The translations under genes and the position numbers were made by a program. Below, in pieces: positions 1-11,799 of a DNA stretch of 64,000 bases. The stretch's first letter is position 1. The number at the start of each line of letters is the position of its first letter. The notes below the pieces were generated by a model, which made no database searches, was not told the DNA's origin, and saw nothing but the letters and a program-made list of their open reading frames with translations. The stretch covers positions 16,745,322-16,809,321 of the forward strand of contig NC_135570.1 of assembly GCF_964340395.1 (NCBI RefSeq), read 5' to 3'. This DNA is from Glandiceps talaboti (lineage: Eukaryota > Hemichordata > Enteropneusta > Spengelidae).

Positions 1-455
1 TGGTTCATTTCCCTGGATATCCACTCTGTCATTTGCATCACTCTCTGATGCAAGAAGGTTAAGATTCGTTGAAAGTTCAGATAGATTTTCTTCTTCACTT
101 AATTCTTGAAAAGTTGCTTTGTGTTGATTTAGAGGATTTCTTGACTGGTCGAAACCCCGTGTCCATTTCCTGAACTATTGTGTCTAACGATTCATATTTT
201 AAGTTCCAATATTCTCAAGTTGGCTGATCATTGTGTTGCCAGTAGCTTTCGACTCTGTATTTTCTTCCATAAATTTTGAATTAGTAACCATCATTTCATG
301 TAGTTGTTTATCATGATCTTTCTATGTATTCATTCATCTTTGCTACCATTCCATTCCATTGAACTGACAGATTGTTTACAGAACAAACTAATTCTGCACC
401 CCTCTTTTGCTCTCCATTTATGTGGCTATTCACACTTTTTATTTGTGTATCAAGA
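1..455 (-). pseudogene. Decayed coiled-coil reading frame (fragment)
   Basis: Read on the minus strand, this end of the window gives three consecutive protein-like stretches in different frames. The first contains VNNLSVQWNGMVAKMNEYIE, the second KQLHEMMVTNSKFMEENTES, and the third FQELSEEENLSELSTNLNLL. They are rich in Glu, Asn, Ser, Leu and Lys with helical, coiled-coil-like spacing. They are broken by stops or frameshifts near 315 and near 205, and the third runs off the window. The look is of one decayed coding sequence, possibly the coiled-coil ORF1 of a retroelement or a degraded host protein. No catalytic motif is visible, so the family is not identified. The order and shared composition of the pieces are seen; that they were once one gene is inferred. 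Confidence 0.35.
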
Positions 456-710
456 GCTGTCATATCTTGATATGTTGGTCCATACAAAACAACATAGATC
501 GGAAGTTTCCATGCGATCGTTCACAGTATAGTACATATCGGTTTAATCATTAATACTAATCATGTTTTGGCCCTTAGAACAGTTACAAGCAGATTTACAA
601 GTACCAGTACTAACGTAGTGTATTGCATTACATGCTAGAAATGTGTTTTTTGTATATAGTTTCGACTGTACATTGTCTTGGTGATCGGTTTGTGGAACAT
701 CTCCGTCTTA

Positions 711-1280
711 CCCCCCCCCCCCCCTGAGGTAAACATATCCCAGTCTCAAGCTATTCCCCCTACCTCTTACTTTCAAGATGCTATCAATCTATATTTCAAA
801 TATATTTCAACCCTAGTTGCTTTTTACATGTTTGTGCTGTCTTGTAAAGCTTGGAAATTATTGTCTGAAAGGGTCTGAATAGTATCAAAATTGACTTTTC
901 AGAGTTAAAAACCTCCTAGACCCCCCCCATAAGAGATGTACATATTCCCTTCTCAAGCTTTCCCCCTACCTTTCACTGTCAAGATGTTATTTAACTCCTT
1001 TTGGAATATATTTACCCTGTGTAGTTATAATTATGATAGCGCTATCCCGGGATCTTATAAAGTATTTGCAAGACAGTCAAGCAGTCCACACTTAGTCACG
1101 ATCAAAAAATACCCGTCATGTGAATATTATATATGGGGGAGGGGGTCATCATGTTTTAGAATTAAGTGATAGGGGGTTCAGCCTGTTTTTGGTTTTACAG
1201 ATGGGGGGAAGAGTTCAGTGACTTTGTAGGCCCGATGTTAGAATCCACCCCCCCCCCGACTGGAGAAACTGACCGGTCCC
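711..1280. mobile_element. Harbinger-like family A, truncated copy (one end)
   Basis: The right end reads GGAGAAACTGACCGGTCCC and is followed by TAA. This is the same terminus as the complete copy ending at 16249. The interior matches that copy: the CTTGTAAAGCTTGGAAAT block near 842, the CCCGGGATCTTATAAAGTA segment near 1047, and the G-rich runs near the end. The other terminus is missing, and homology appears to begin at the C-run near 711. No transposase is encoded. Confidence 0.7.
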
Positions 1281-1283
1281 TAA

Positions 1284-2342
1284 GTGTGACGTTGATAAGG
1301 CCAAAACAAATTGTTTGGTTCCGGTAACCCCACCCAAACTATTTTTTCACTGCAGACTCTTAACCTTTTTTTCGGTAATTCTAAAAAAAATATTGAAAAA
1401 TCGAGAGTTGATAACATTATCTTCTTGTGATCAAAACAATATGACAGAATACAGAGTAGCAGCACACAATGTCGTCTGCATATCATACGGAAAGTACGAA
1501 CACATCGATGAGAGATCGCTGTTGACCTCTACGTACATTGTATAACAACCTGAACCAGACGCAAATAGAATTCCTACCTACCCATCCTGTTTTAAATTTG
1601 GGCGTTCTCGGGACCACACAATTTTTTTTCTTTGGCCTAATACTATAAACAAGGCAATTCATCTGTTTGATATGTTGTCGTGGTAACCACTATAAATCCT
1701 ACTTACATGGGATGCCTTTTTTTTACTTTCAATAATTGGCATCGCCGCTATTGGGTTATATAACTGAACGGTTGAAATGTCCGTGAAAATTGTTCTCATT
1801 AATCAACAGGTGTAACCAGGCAATCATTGATGGAGTGCATCATATGGATACTATGTATTCTATTCAGGTAATTGGTTAGGATTACAAACACGTCTGAGCG
1901 ATGTTTGCATTATCCTATGGAGACTAGGCTTGCAAATCTTTTCTGCTGTTCAATTCTCTTTCCTCAGTTGTTGACCTTTTCAAATCCCAATGCCATTACA
2001 CCAATAGTATTACCAAGCACGTGTCCAGACACATTTGAGATTGCGGTATATTTTTCAAGCCACGTGACCCACAGTCTTAAATTTGCTCTCAGAGTCTAAA
2101 CTATATATATATACTTGCAATTTTATGACTTGCAAGTTTTTCAATGTTTATGCTTCGAAGACATTTCCTGATAACTGCCACGCAAAAATAGTATGTGTTA
2201 CAGTTTTACATGGATTCCAACCCATTCTACTTTATATTAGGATATAGATTCCAGTAATTATTGTACTTATAATGTTCTAACAATGTCACAGCTACTTAAT
2301 CTGTAGTCATAAAAATACTGAAAAATATCAAATGCTGCTACG
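1284..2342. other. No recognisable feature
   Basis: AT-rich unique-looking DNA. Short open frames here lack codon structure or splice context. I see no gene, RNA or repeat. Confidence 0.5.
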
Positions 2343-2446
2343 CTACATAGCTAGAAATCCACAGACATTAGGGAGCCTTTAGTAATTACAATTACACTAC
2401 ATAGCTAGAAATCCACAGACATTAGGGAGCCTTCAGTAATTACAAT
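2343..2446. repeat. Two tandem copies of a 55-bp unit
   Basis: CTACATAGCTAGAAATCCAC begins at 2343 and again at 2398. The two units differ at few positions, for example CTTTAG versus CTTCAG. This looks like a recent local duplication. Confidence 0.85.
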
Positions 2447-3240
2447 GGGGGGGGGGCAGGGGAATATCAGGCTTACGCTGTTTCGTAAAATATGACCCTC
2501 CTCAATTCCGTCATGGTAAAAGTACCCCCCCCCCCAATTTCTTTCTCTAAAACCTGACCCACCCACTGTTAAAGTAGTTCAAAATGTGGGGTTAAAATGG
2601 TGTCAGAAATGTAAAAGGGCTCGAATCCCAGAATCAATGGTAAGGATTTGATCACACCGCTGCCACCAATGTTGAAAGTTTTAAAGGTTTTGTTACTTGC
2701 CACTACTTCCACTATGTGGATGTATATGAAGGTACTGCATTAATCAATACCTGTGTTTGGATCTCATTGGCTGAGCTGAAGGCCACAACTCCCAACTATT
2801 AGATTGGCATACTCCCGACATTGTTGGGGTGAGGTCATGATCACCACAACATTATCCCTAGTATCTTACTCAACTGTTCCCGTTTTACTCCTGTGACACC
2901 CACACCTCCCTTCACACCCCAACTGACTGAATCCTTACACGGTTTTCAGCAGCAATTTGATTGATATAGGCTGATATCATGGTACACGTACCCAACCCTA
3001 ACCCTAACCCTAACCCAAATGGTGACAATGGGATTTGGAACTGGTGGCAGCGATGGTATGACAAAAACCCCCGAAATAATGCAATGTTAGACAATACAAT
3101 TAGTCAAAGGGAAATGTCAATCCCCCTAATCCCATTTTCTAAAATATGGCCTTACCCCGAGAGCCGATTTGTAAACAAGTGATCACACCGCTGCCGCCAA
3201 TTGTCCATAGCAAAGATACCCTTTAAAGGCACAAGATCAA
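2447..3240 (+). repeat. Dispersed G-rich interspersed repeat
   Basis: The segment has G and C homopolymer runs, two occurrences of GATCACACCGCTGCC (about 2650 and 3181), and a stretch around 2750-2850 containing CATTGGCTGAGCTGAAGGCC. A recognisably related copy lies in inverted orientation at about 30895-31180. No terminal structure could be defined. It contains the short telomere-like tract at 2991-3016. Confidence 0.45.
2991..3016 (-). repeat. Short interstitial telomere-like tract
   Basis: About four near-perfect CCCTAA units, that is TTAGGG on the minus strand, the canonical animal telomere repeat. Looser GGGTTAGGGTTAGG fragments occur near 4308 and 4691. The tract is too short to be a chromosome end. 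Confidence 0.8.
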
Positions 3241-4978
3241 CTTGATGTTTCTCTGAAACTGTAAGTAATTGTAGGTGATGTACAATCAAGAAATTCTCAA
3301 GAACCCATAGTTAATGAAAATGTCCCCAATAGTATTTACTGTTGTGACGTTCCAATTTAAGGTAAAGTGGTAGAGAGCAACAAAGAACCCCGACAAAGAG
3401 CACTTTCCTGACAAGTCTAGTCGCGGCATTCGTTCTTCAAGTAAACACATTGCCAAATCACAACAAATTCTTCCTGTACACAAGTTACGATAAGAATTTA
3501 GATATTTTACTTTGAGGATTTTGTAAGAAATATATCACAACGAATTAAAATGCCAAGACATTATGAGACAGAATTCTACTAGGAAGTCGTAAATTATCTA
3601 CTATGTCTAAAGTAGAAATCACGTGACACGTGACAATAATTTTAATATCTTACACATTGATAATTTGGCTAGACGAGTACTCAAATTGACAACTTTAATT
3701 TTAACCAATAACTGGTTTTATTTACAGCCTCTCAGTAACGATAAGAAATCAAGGTCAGACATTAGGAGATTGTTGTGACATCCTAAACGACAACCACAGG
3801 AGAAGGATAATGAACGCGGTCACGTCAATAGATCACACACACACAAAAAGATCATTCGAAAGGCGACAGAACCAAACCTATACAATTGCTGACCCCATAT
3901 TTCTTCATTCATTTCTCTGTGATCCATTGGCAGAAATAAACCAAGCGTTAAACTGATGTTACAAACATCGACATTACAATGTAATAGCTTGGTTTGTGAT
4001 GTAAGCTTTGGCACTTTTAGAATTTATGACAGTAATGTTGTATCTAAGGGGTGGCAAATTTTAACTCACTGGGCGGTTCGATTTTTTGGTGAGGTGGGGT
4101 CATATTAAAAAACACCACTTAGGTAGGGGGGTTCATTTTGGGGAAAAAGAAGTGTATTTGTCACTTTGGTGGCGTGAAATGACTCCTAAACAATTGTAAT
4201 TTGCGGGAGGGGCTACACCTACATAGTATGTATGCATCATTTCTAAATAAGAATGTGGGCATTTAGTATTTGGTATATAATATTCAAGAATGACTAGTTG
4301 TATATAAGGTTAGGGTTAGGAATACTGCAATAAAGTTATCTACTTCATTTCAACCTCGAAGTTTGTGAAAGAACAGGACCGGTGAGCATTTGTGCAGTGT
4401 GGTGATAAAAAGATAGATGGGGGGGGGGTTAACTAGAGTCAGTGAAATGTGATAGTAGTTATTTGGGGCTAGGAGTTAGGGAATCACAGGACACAAGATG
4501 AAGGACAGGGTTGGGTTAGGTGTGGGGAACGGTTGACAAGGTTAACGTTAGGGTTGGAGTTTGGGATAGGGATGGTATTGGGATAGGGTAAAGCAACAGG
4601 ACAGTCGAAACTAAGTTGTAATTGAAGACAAATGTCGGGAACTAAGAGGGGAGTGGACAAGGTATAACATTGTCAGGAATTTTGGCGCAATTTGGGTTAG
4701 GGTTAGGATTAGACCTACGTTTCACTGCATTCACAATAAGGGATCGGACATATTGATCAGCAAACACTTTAACTTTTATTTGAACTGGATATTTGTGTTT
4801 TAATTAATTTGTCATCCTCTTAATAAAATCTTGTTCTGAATGAAATTGTAGGAGCACTATAGTTTTTTTGTTGCATCTAAATGTAAGGGAAACCATAAAA
4901 CTATGGAAAATAATGTACAATTAATTTGTATTAATTATAATACACTGCACACAGACAAGCATTTGATTCCACACGGTT
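3241..4978. other. No gene; scattered degenerate GGGTTAGG tracts
   Basis: No coding signal is visible. The segment from 4050 to 4720 is G-rich on the plus strand with repeated GGTTAGGG or GGGATAGGG words, perhaps an old degraded telomere-like or G-rich repeat. A pair of CACGTG palindromes sits near 3620. Confidence 0.4.
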
Positions 4979-5086
4979 TTGTTACATGCATGTCATAATG
5001 CAGTGTGTAATTATACCAAAAGAAGGTATAGATACCATAGTAGCATTATTAGAAATTGGTTTATGTTCCGTTCTGTCATCATTGCT

Positions 5087-5260
<174 letters not shown>

Positions 5261-5773
5261 GACTGCACTTATTACAGTAAGAGACTCGTCTACCTAATAT
5301 TTTGGTCGTCATATCTATGAAGTGAGTTGAGGATCAGGAAAACAGTTTCAAAATCCATTGTGTCTTATGCAAGTATATGTATTAAAAACACGAACACATC
5401 GCCATGGAATCAGCCCTCGGGCTAATGCATACAAGCAACATTTAGAGAGCAAGATAGGTCCCAATTACTGCGTGCTTTAGGCCAAAATGACAACGCTGAG
5501 GAATCTTAATGGAGACTATTACTATACCAACAACGCCGTTGAATGCTTAAAGTAACACAAGTCACACTTTATCCACAGGCTAGTACGCTAGTCTAATTGA
5601 ATTGTTGATTACATACTCATAGTAAGAGAACCACTGAACTGAAAGGTCAAATGAGGTCATGAATGTCGTCAATTCCAAGATAGACTCGCCATAAATTGCG
5701 GCAGACGGGATTTGATAAGGACCTGATGATCTTCTTGCAAACCTTGTTGCATCTACAGGGGATATAGATGAAG

Positions 5774-5797
5774 GAATGAATGAATGAATGAATGAAT
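5774..5797. repeat. (GAAT)n microsatellite
   Basis: Six uninterrupted GAAT units. Confidence 0.9.
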
Positions 5798-6103
5798 CAT
5801 GGTCGCTATTATTGCACTATGCAAAAATATTGCAAGGATTAGGTCTTGAAAAATAGAAAAGTACCTAAAAAGAACAGAAGAACTTGAAAGCATTTGACAT
5901 AAATTGACAATATTCACTATATATGTAGTTTTACGTCAACAGTCGCTAGAAAAATTATTATTGATAGTCATAAATAGTAGGATAGTCCCTGAAATTATTG
6001 TAGAACTGACGTTTTGCCTAAGGATTGTTAATGTTCCATCGCAGCTGCTGTGTCACTATTAAAAGTTCACTTTGTACAAATATGACCACTTCATTGATTG
6101 ACC

Positions 6104-6106
<3 letters not shown>

Positions 6107-6145
<39 letters not shown>

Positions 6146-6156
6146 GCACCCCCATT

Positions 6157-6190
<34 letters not shown>

Positions 6191-6258
6191 TGTATGTATG
6201 TATGTATGTATGTATGTATGTATGTATGTTTGTAATTATGTATGTATGTATGTATGTA

Positions 6259-6289
<31 letters not shown>

Positions 6290-6358
6290 ATGTATGTATG
6301 TATGTATGTATGTATGTATGTATGTATGTGTGTATGTGTGTATGTGTGTATGTATGTG

Positions 6359-6390
<32 letters not shown>

Positions 6391-6396
6391 CGTATG

Positions 6397-6428
<32 letters not shown>

Positions 6429-6482
6429 TGTATGTATGTATGTGTGTATGTGTATGCGTGTGTGTGTGTGTGTATGTGTATG
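6107..6482. repeat. Long (ACAG)n then (ATGT)n microsatellite
   Basis: About ten ACAG units (6107-6145) precede roughly 320 bp of ATGT repeats interrupted by GTGT and single changes. Overlapping open frames of 116-168 codons here come only from the tetranucleotide period, which encodes repeating MYVC or YIHT. They are not genes. Confidence 0.95.
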
Positions 6483-6904
6483 GGGTACCATACATATATA
6501 AATCACTCAGAATCGAAAGGGGGCTACGAATATTCTTGGGTTTATTTCGGGAGGGCATGGAATACTTTGAAGGCGCAAAAAGGGGCTCTGGAAGCATTTT
6601 GACAAAAACATTCTCTCCTCCGGTCCGCCCCGGCCCCCACCCTGTACTCTGGTGTTGAACAATTCTGTCGTCCTAAGGGACCGGACAGAATTTACGGCAG
6701 GGGGGGGGGGGGGGCTGGGGAGAAATTATCTCTGACTTGGTTTTTTTCCTGGCCCCCCCATCCACTGTGACCAAAATTTCACAGCCCCCCCCTTTCAAAA
6801 GTATAAAAATTTCATGGCCCCCCCCCCCCAAAAAGAAAAAAAGTGCACAATATCCTGTCCCCTACAATAACTAAAAAGAGTACAAATTTTTTTGTTACTG
6901 TAGT

Positions 6905-7165
6905 AGACTGTCGACAGTCGCTCGCGCCTTTTTTCCCCTTACGGTTTATCTAAACTCCGATCCGGCGCAACACTAGTCTAATCGCAAACTGATATCGAGG
7001 GCCGAAGGCCCGAGTCACGGTGATCGAGGGCCGAAGGCCCGAGCGACTCGCTTGGGCCTTCGCAATTCGGCCCTCGAAATCAGTTTGCGATTATACTAGT
7101 GTTGCGCCGGACCGGAGTTTAGATAAAACGTAGGAAAAAAAGGCGCGAGCGACTGTCGACAGTCT
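6905..7165. mobile_element. Nested long-TIR palindromic MITE, Mutator-like
   Basis: The whole 261-bp segment folds back on itself. The left arm starting AGACTGTCGACAGTCGCTCG is repeated inverted at the right end. Arms of about 100 bp flank a GC-rich centre with two copies of ATCGAGGGCCGAAGGCCCGA. It is flanked by a direct repeat GTTACTGTAG (6894-6903 and 7166-7175). A 10-bp target duplication with very long inverted arms suits Mutator-type elements. The assignment is inferred; the arms and the flanking repeat are seen directly. Confidence 0.75.
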
Positions 7166-8011
7166 GTTACTGTAGCACAACTGTAATATTTCTTTTGGTA
7201 CTACTATTATGTTACTATTTCAGCCCAAACAACTTAGTAGTTGTAGAGGAAGTTTTTTAGAAAACAAAACAAAATAAAACATTTTGACCATACATGTAAT
7301 CATACACATGTGGTATAATCTTGTTTATTTCCCAACTAGACACCATAAGTAGTCATCACTTAATACCAAGGCATTTGATGTGGTGGTTTTAACTGTCATT
7401 CGCTGATACATACACAGAAACACAGACACAGAGTAAACACACATTCACATGCGTGATTTGTGAAAAACTGTAGTGGGGACATTTGTGGGGAGTATCTAAG
7501 GACATCACATCACCTACATAGTGTATTCAAATATCTATTTATACTCATAACACAATAACTATCTAATGTCAGACATTTGTGATGTCATGAAGTGCTAGCA
7601 AACTAAGGATTTTATGCACACTGAGGTCTGACAAATATAGCTTTCACTTTCCTACACCAAATGCATTACCAATACATATGTAAATGTAAGACATTTGTGA
7701 CTTCATGAAAGTGCAAAAAAATTCAGAATGTTGTGGAATACTTAGATGTAATCAATATGCTTTCAGTTCCAAAACCATACATATTTAAACCTATAGTGTC
7801 AGGCATTTGTGACTTCATGAAACATTGGCTTGGTTTAGTGAAAGCCAAACAAAATAAGTGACATTGCAAGAAGATTCCCACAGAATGAAGTTGTTGTTAG
7901 CGAACGACACAGGAAGACAAGGAGAAAGAAGGAAAATAAAAGAAAAGTAAGAAGATGGAAAGAGAAAAGAACAATTAGTCAAACACAAACACTGTTGTTA
8001 ACTGTTTTTAG

Positions 8012-8234
8012 TGAGCAACTTGTGGATAAGGTTGTAGGAAAATACAGCCAGAAGGCAACTACCAAAGTTAGTGCAAAGTCACAGATGAAAAAACACTTAA
8101 CACCACACAGACATCTAAATGCTTTACAATATTTAGTACAGATAGATGCATTTGATGATGCTGAGGAGGGAAATAGTTTAATTTCACTGGTTTTAGATAG
8201 AAAGAAAGTCTTGCCTCACATCTTCAGACTCTAG
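8012..8234 (+). other. Possible captured exon inside family B element
   Basis: Just after a plausible 3' splice site (ACTGTTTTTAG at about 8001-8011), an open frame of about 74 codons reads EQLVDKVVGKYSQKATTK and continues to HIFRL and a stop. Its charge and residue mix look more like real protein than most open frames nearby. Neither a donor nor a partner exon was found. It could be a captured host exon, a remnant of a Harbinger accessory protein, or chance. The function is unknown. Confidence 0.25.
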
Positions 8235-8451
8235 TGAGTCTGAGAGTGAAACTCAAGAATAGTGTCAAGGAAAGAAATAAAACACCTATCTAAATTAATC
8301 TGGCCAGACGTTTTTGCATTGACATTTTTCACCAAAAGGTCACTTTTTAATCACATAAATTACAGGTCCTATGCTAGTATATTACCATATATATATATAT
8401 GTATCATTGATGGTAATTACACACTGAACCTGTTTCCACAGTGCTAAAATG

Positions 8452-8480
8452 TATGTATGTATGTATGTATGTATGTATAC
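8452..8480. repeat. (ATGT)n microsatellite
   Basis: About seven ATGT units lie within family B, followed by a TGTG-rich stretch. Confidence 0.85.
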
Positions 8481-8848
8481 ATATGTGTGTGTGTAAGTGT
8501 GTGTGTGAACAACTTGGAGTATATAAGAGTAATTCAGGGTGTATCAAATTAATCTTGAGTAGTGTTTTTATGCTTCACTAAATATGTACATACAAACGTA
8601 CACACTTCCATTTTAATACATAAATGAAAGTGTAGACATTCAATATTAAAGGCGATATCAAGTGCTATCTCATGCAATGTTAACTTTTCTAACATATTCA
8701 TCTTTTTCAATGACAAAATATTTCGCGGCCCCCCCCTCTCAAACCATGAGAATTTTCATGGCCCCCCTTCAAGCCTCCCATTTTTTTCATGGCCCCCCCA
8801 ATTTCTCCCCAGGCCCCCCCTCTGCCGTAAATTCTGTCCGGCCCCTAA

Positions 8849-9272
8849 AATCTAAATTCTTGCTACAAAAACTGAATATTATTGTATGTGACGATTACAG
8901 TGAAGGCCCAACATGATATTTACCCTGTTTTTTGAGCGCTCTTGAATAGTTGACTGTAACATTCCAATGTTTATATATATATATGGCAATAACGAATCAT
9001 AATCTGAATCTGAAATGTGTTAATTTAATTAGAGTAATGTCAAAAATGTTATCAATTGTCAGCCCTGCATATGATTAGATATCACACAGTAAGTGGTCTC
9101 TGGAGATTATTCACAATTACATCAATTGTTATTAAAAATTTCCAAAACAAATTGATTAATATAGTCACCCCTGTTTTTTCCCTACTCATGGTGGATCTCG
9201 ACATCTTTGTATATTTCAGTATGGAAGAAGTCCTTCTACGTCAAACTTTCAAACGAAATTATAATTCAGTGT
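8849..9272. other. No recognisable feature
   Basis: AT-rich spacer between the transposon and the large satellite. No coding or RNA signal is seen. Confidence 0.5.
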
Positions 9273-11799
9273 ACAGTAACTAAAATAATCGACATCACCA
9301 CCACCACCACCACCACCACCACCACCACCACCACCACCACCACCACCATCACCACCACCACCACAATAACTAAAATAAGCTACATCACCACCATGGCACC
9401 ACCACCACATTAACTAAACTAAGCTACATCATCACCACCAACACCACAGTAACTAAAATAAGCTACATCACCACCACCACCAGAGTAACTAAAATAAGCT
9501 ACACCACCACCACCACCACCACAGTAACTAAAATAAGCTACATCACCTCCATCACAACCACCATCACCATCACCACAGTAACTAAAATAAGCTACATCAC
9601 CAGCACCACCACAGTAACTAAAATAAGCTACATCACCACCACCACCACCACCACCACCACAGTAACTAAAATAAGCTACATTACCACAACCACCATCAAC
9701 ACCACAGTAACTAAAATAAGCTACATCACCACCACCACCACCACCACCACCATCACCACCACCACCACCACCACCACAGTAACTAAAATATGCTACATCA
9801 CACCACCACAACCACCACCACCGCAGTAACTAAAATAAGCTACATCACCACCATAGCACCACCATCACCACCACAGTAAACTAAGATAAGCTACACCACC
9901 ACCACCACCACAACCACTACCGAAGTAACTAAAATAAGCTACATCACCCCCACCACCACCACCACCACCACCACCACCACCACCACAGTAAATAAAATAA
10001 GATACATCACACCACCACCACCACCAAAGTAACTAAAATAAGCTACATCATACCACCACAACGACCACCGCAGTAACTAAAATAAGCTACATCACCACCA
10101 TAGCACCACCATCACCACCACAGTAAACTAAGATAAGCTTCATCACCACCACTACCAACACCAAAGTAACTAAAATAAGCTACATCACCACACCACTAAC
10201 ACCAAAGTAACTAAAATAAGCTCCATCACAACCACCAACACAAACACCACAGTAACTAAAATAAGCTGCATCACCACCACCACCACCACCACTGCCATCA
10301 CCAAAAGTAACTAAAATAAGCTACATCACCACACCACCAACACCAAAGTAACTAAAATAAGCTCCATCACAACCACCAACACCAACACCACAGTAACTAA
10401 AATAAGCTGCATCACCACCACCACTGCCACTACAACAGTAACTAAAATAAGCTACACCACCACCACCACAGTAACTAAAATAAGCTACATCATCATCATC
10501 ACCACCACCACTACCACTACCACTACACAGTAACTAAAGTAAGCCACACCACCACCACTACAACAGTAACTAAAATAAGCTACATCACCACCACCACCAC
10601 CACCACTACCACTATCAAAGTAACTAAAGTAAGCTACACCACCACCACCATAGTAACTAAAATAAGCTACACCAACACCACCACAGTAACTAAAATAAGC
10701 TACATCATCACCACCACCACCACTACCACCACCTCAGTAACTAAAATAAGCTACACCACCACCACCACAGTAACTAAAATAAGCTACATCATCACCACCA
10801 CCACCACCACCACCACCACAGTAACTAAAATAAGCTACATCACCACCACCACCACCACCACAGTAACTAAAATATGCTACATCACACCACCACCGCAAAA
10901 ACTAAAGTAAGCTGCATCACCACCATAACCAACACCATAGTTACTAATTTAAGCTATATCACCACCATACCACCACCATCACCACCACAGTAACTAAGAT
11001 AAGCTACACCACCACCACAACTACTACCACTACCACAGTAACTAAAATAAGCTACATCACCACCACCACCACCACCACCAAAGTAACTAAAATAAGCTAC
11101 ATCACAACACCACAACAACCACCACAGTAACTAAAATAAGCTGCATCAACACCATCACCAAAGTAACTAAAATAAGCTACATCACAACACCACAGTAACT
11201 AAAATAAGTTATATCACCACCACCACAAACACCAAAGTAACTAAAATAAGCTATATCACCACCAACACCACTACCACTACCACAGTAACTAAAATAAGCT
11301 ACATCACCACCAACACCACTACCACTACCACAGTAACTAAAATAAGCTACATCACCACCAACACCACTACCACTACCACAGTAACTAAAATAAGCTACAT
11401 CATCACCACCACCACCACCACTACCACTACCACAGTAACTAAAGTAAGCCACACCAACACCACCACCACAGTAACTAAAATAAGCTACATCACCACCACC
11501 ACCACAGTAACTAAAATAAGCTGCATCAACACCACCACCACCACTACCACTACCACAGTAACTAAAGTAAGCTACACCACCACCACCATAGTAACTAAAA
11601 TAAGCTACACCACCACCACCACAGTAACTAAAATAAGCTACACCACCACCACCACCACCACCACCACCACCACCAAAGTAACTAAAATAAGATACACCAC
11701 CACACCACCACAGTAACTAGAATAAGCTTCCACCACCATCACAACAACCACCAAAGTAACTAAAATAAGTTACATCACCACCACCACTAAAGTAACTAA
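9273..11799. repeat. Composite (ACC)n satellite, block 1
   Basis: Units consist of a constant core GTAACTAAAATAAGCTAC followed by ATC and a variable run of ACC triplets, giving unit lengths of roughly 30-60 bp. Core variants (AGAATAAG, AAGTAAG, GCTGCATC) are scattered. The unit length usually changes by multiples of three, so Thr-rich plus-strand frames and Gly-rich minus-strand frames stay open for long stretches. The block ends where a family A transposon is inserted at 11800. Confidence 0.95.

Larger units (their letters stand above)
6677..8845. mobile_element. Harbinger-like family B, complete non-autonomous element
   Basis: The left end GGGACCGGACAGAATTTAC (then GGCAG) is matched in inverted orientation by the right end at about 8820-8845, with one mismatch in the last five bases. 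Both ends are flanked by TAA (6674-6676 and 8846-8848). TIRs starting GGG with a TWA target duplication are typical of PIF/Harbinger elements, so the superfamily is inferred from termini alone. G or C homopolymer runs lie just inside both ends. No transposase is present, so mobility would need a partner. It contains a nested palindromic MITE (6905-7165) and a short coding-like segment (8012-8234). The first eight bases are shared with family A. Confidence 0.75.

Noticed and set aside
3610-3635. Paired CACGTG boxes as a regulatory site
   Set aside because: Two nearby palindromes, but no gene or transcription start within reach to support a function.
6025-6658. Several open frames of 116-168 codons on both strands
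   Set aside because: They are pure products of the (ATGT)n period: repeating MYVC or YIHT with no start context or unique sequence.
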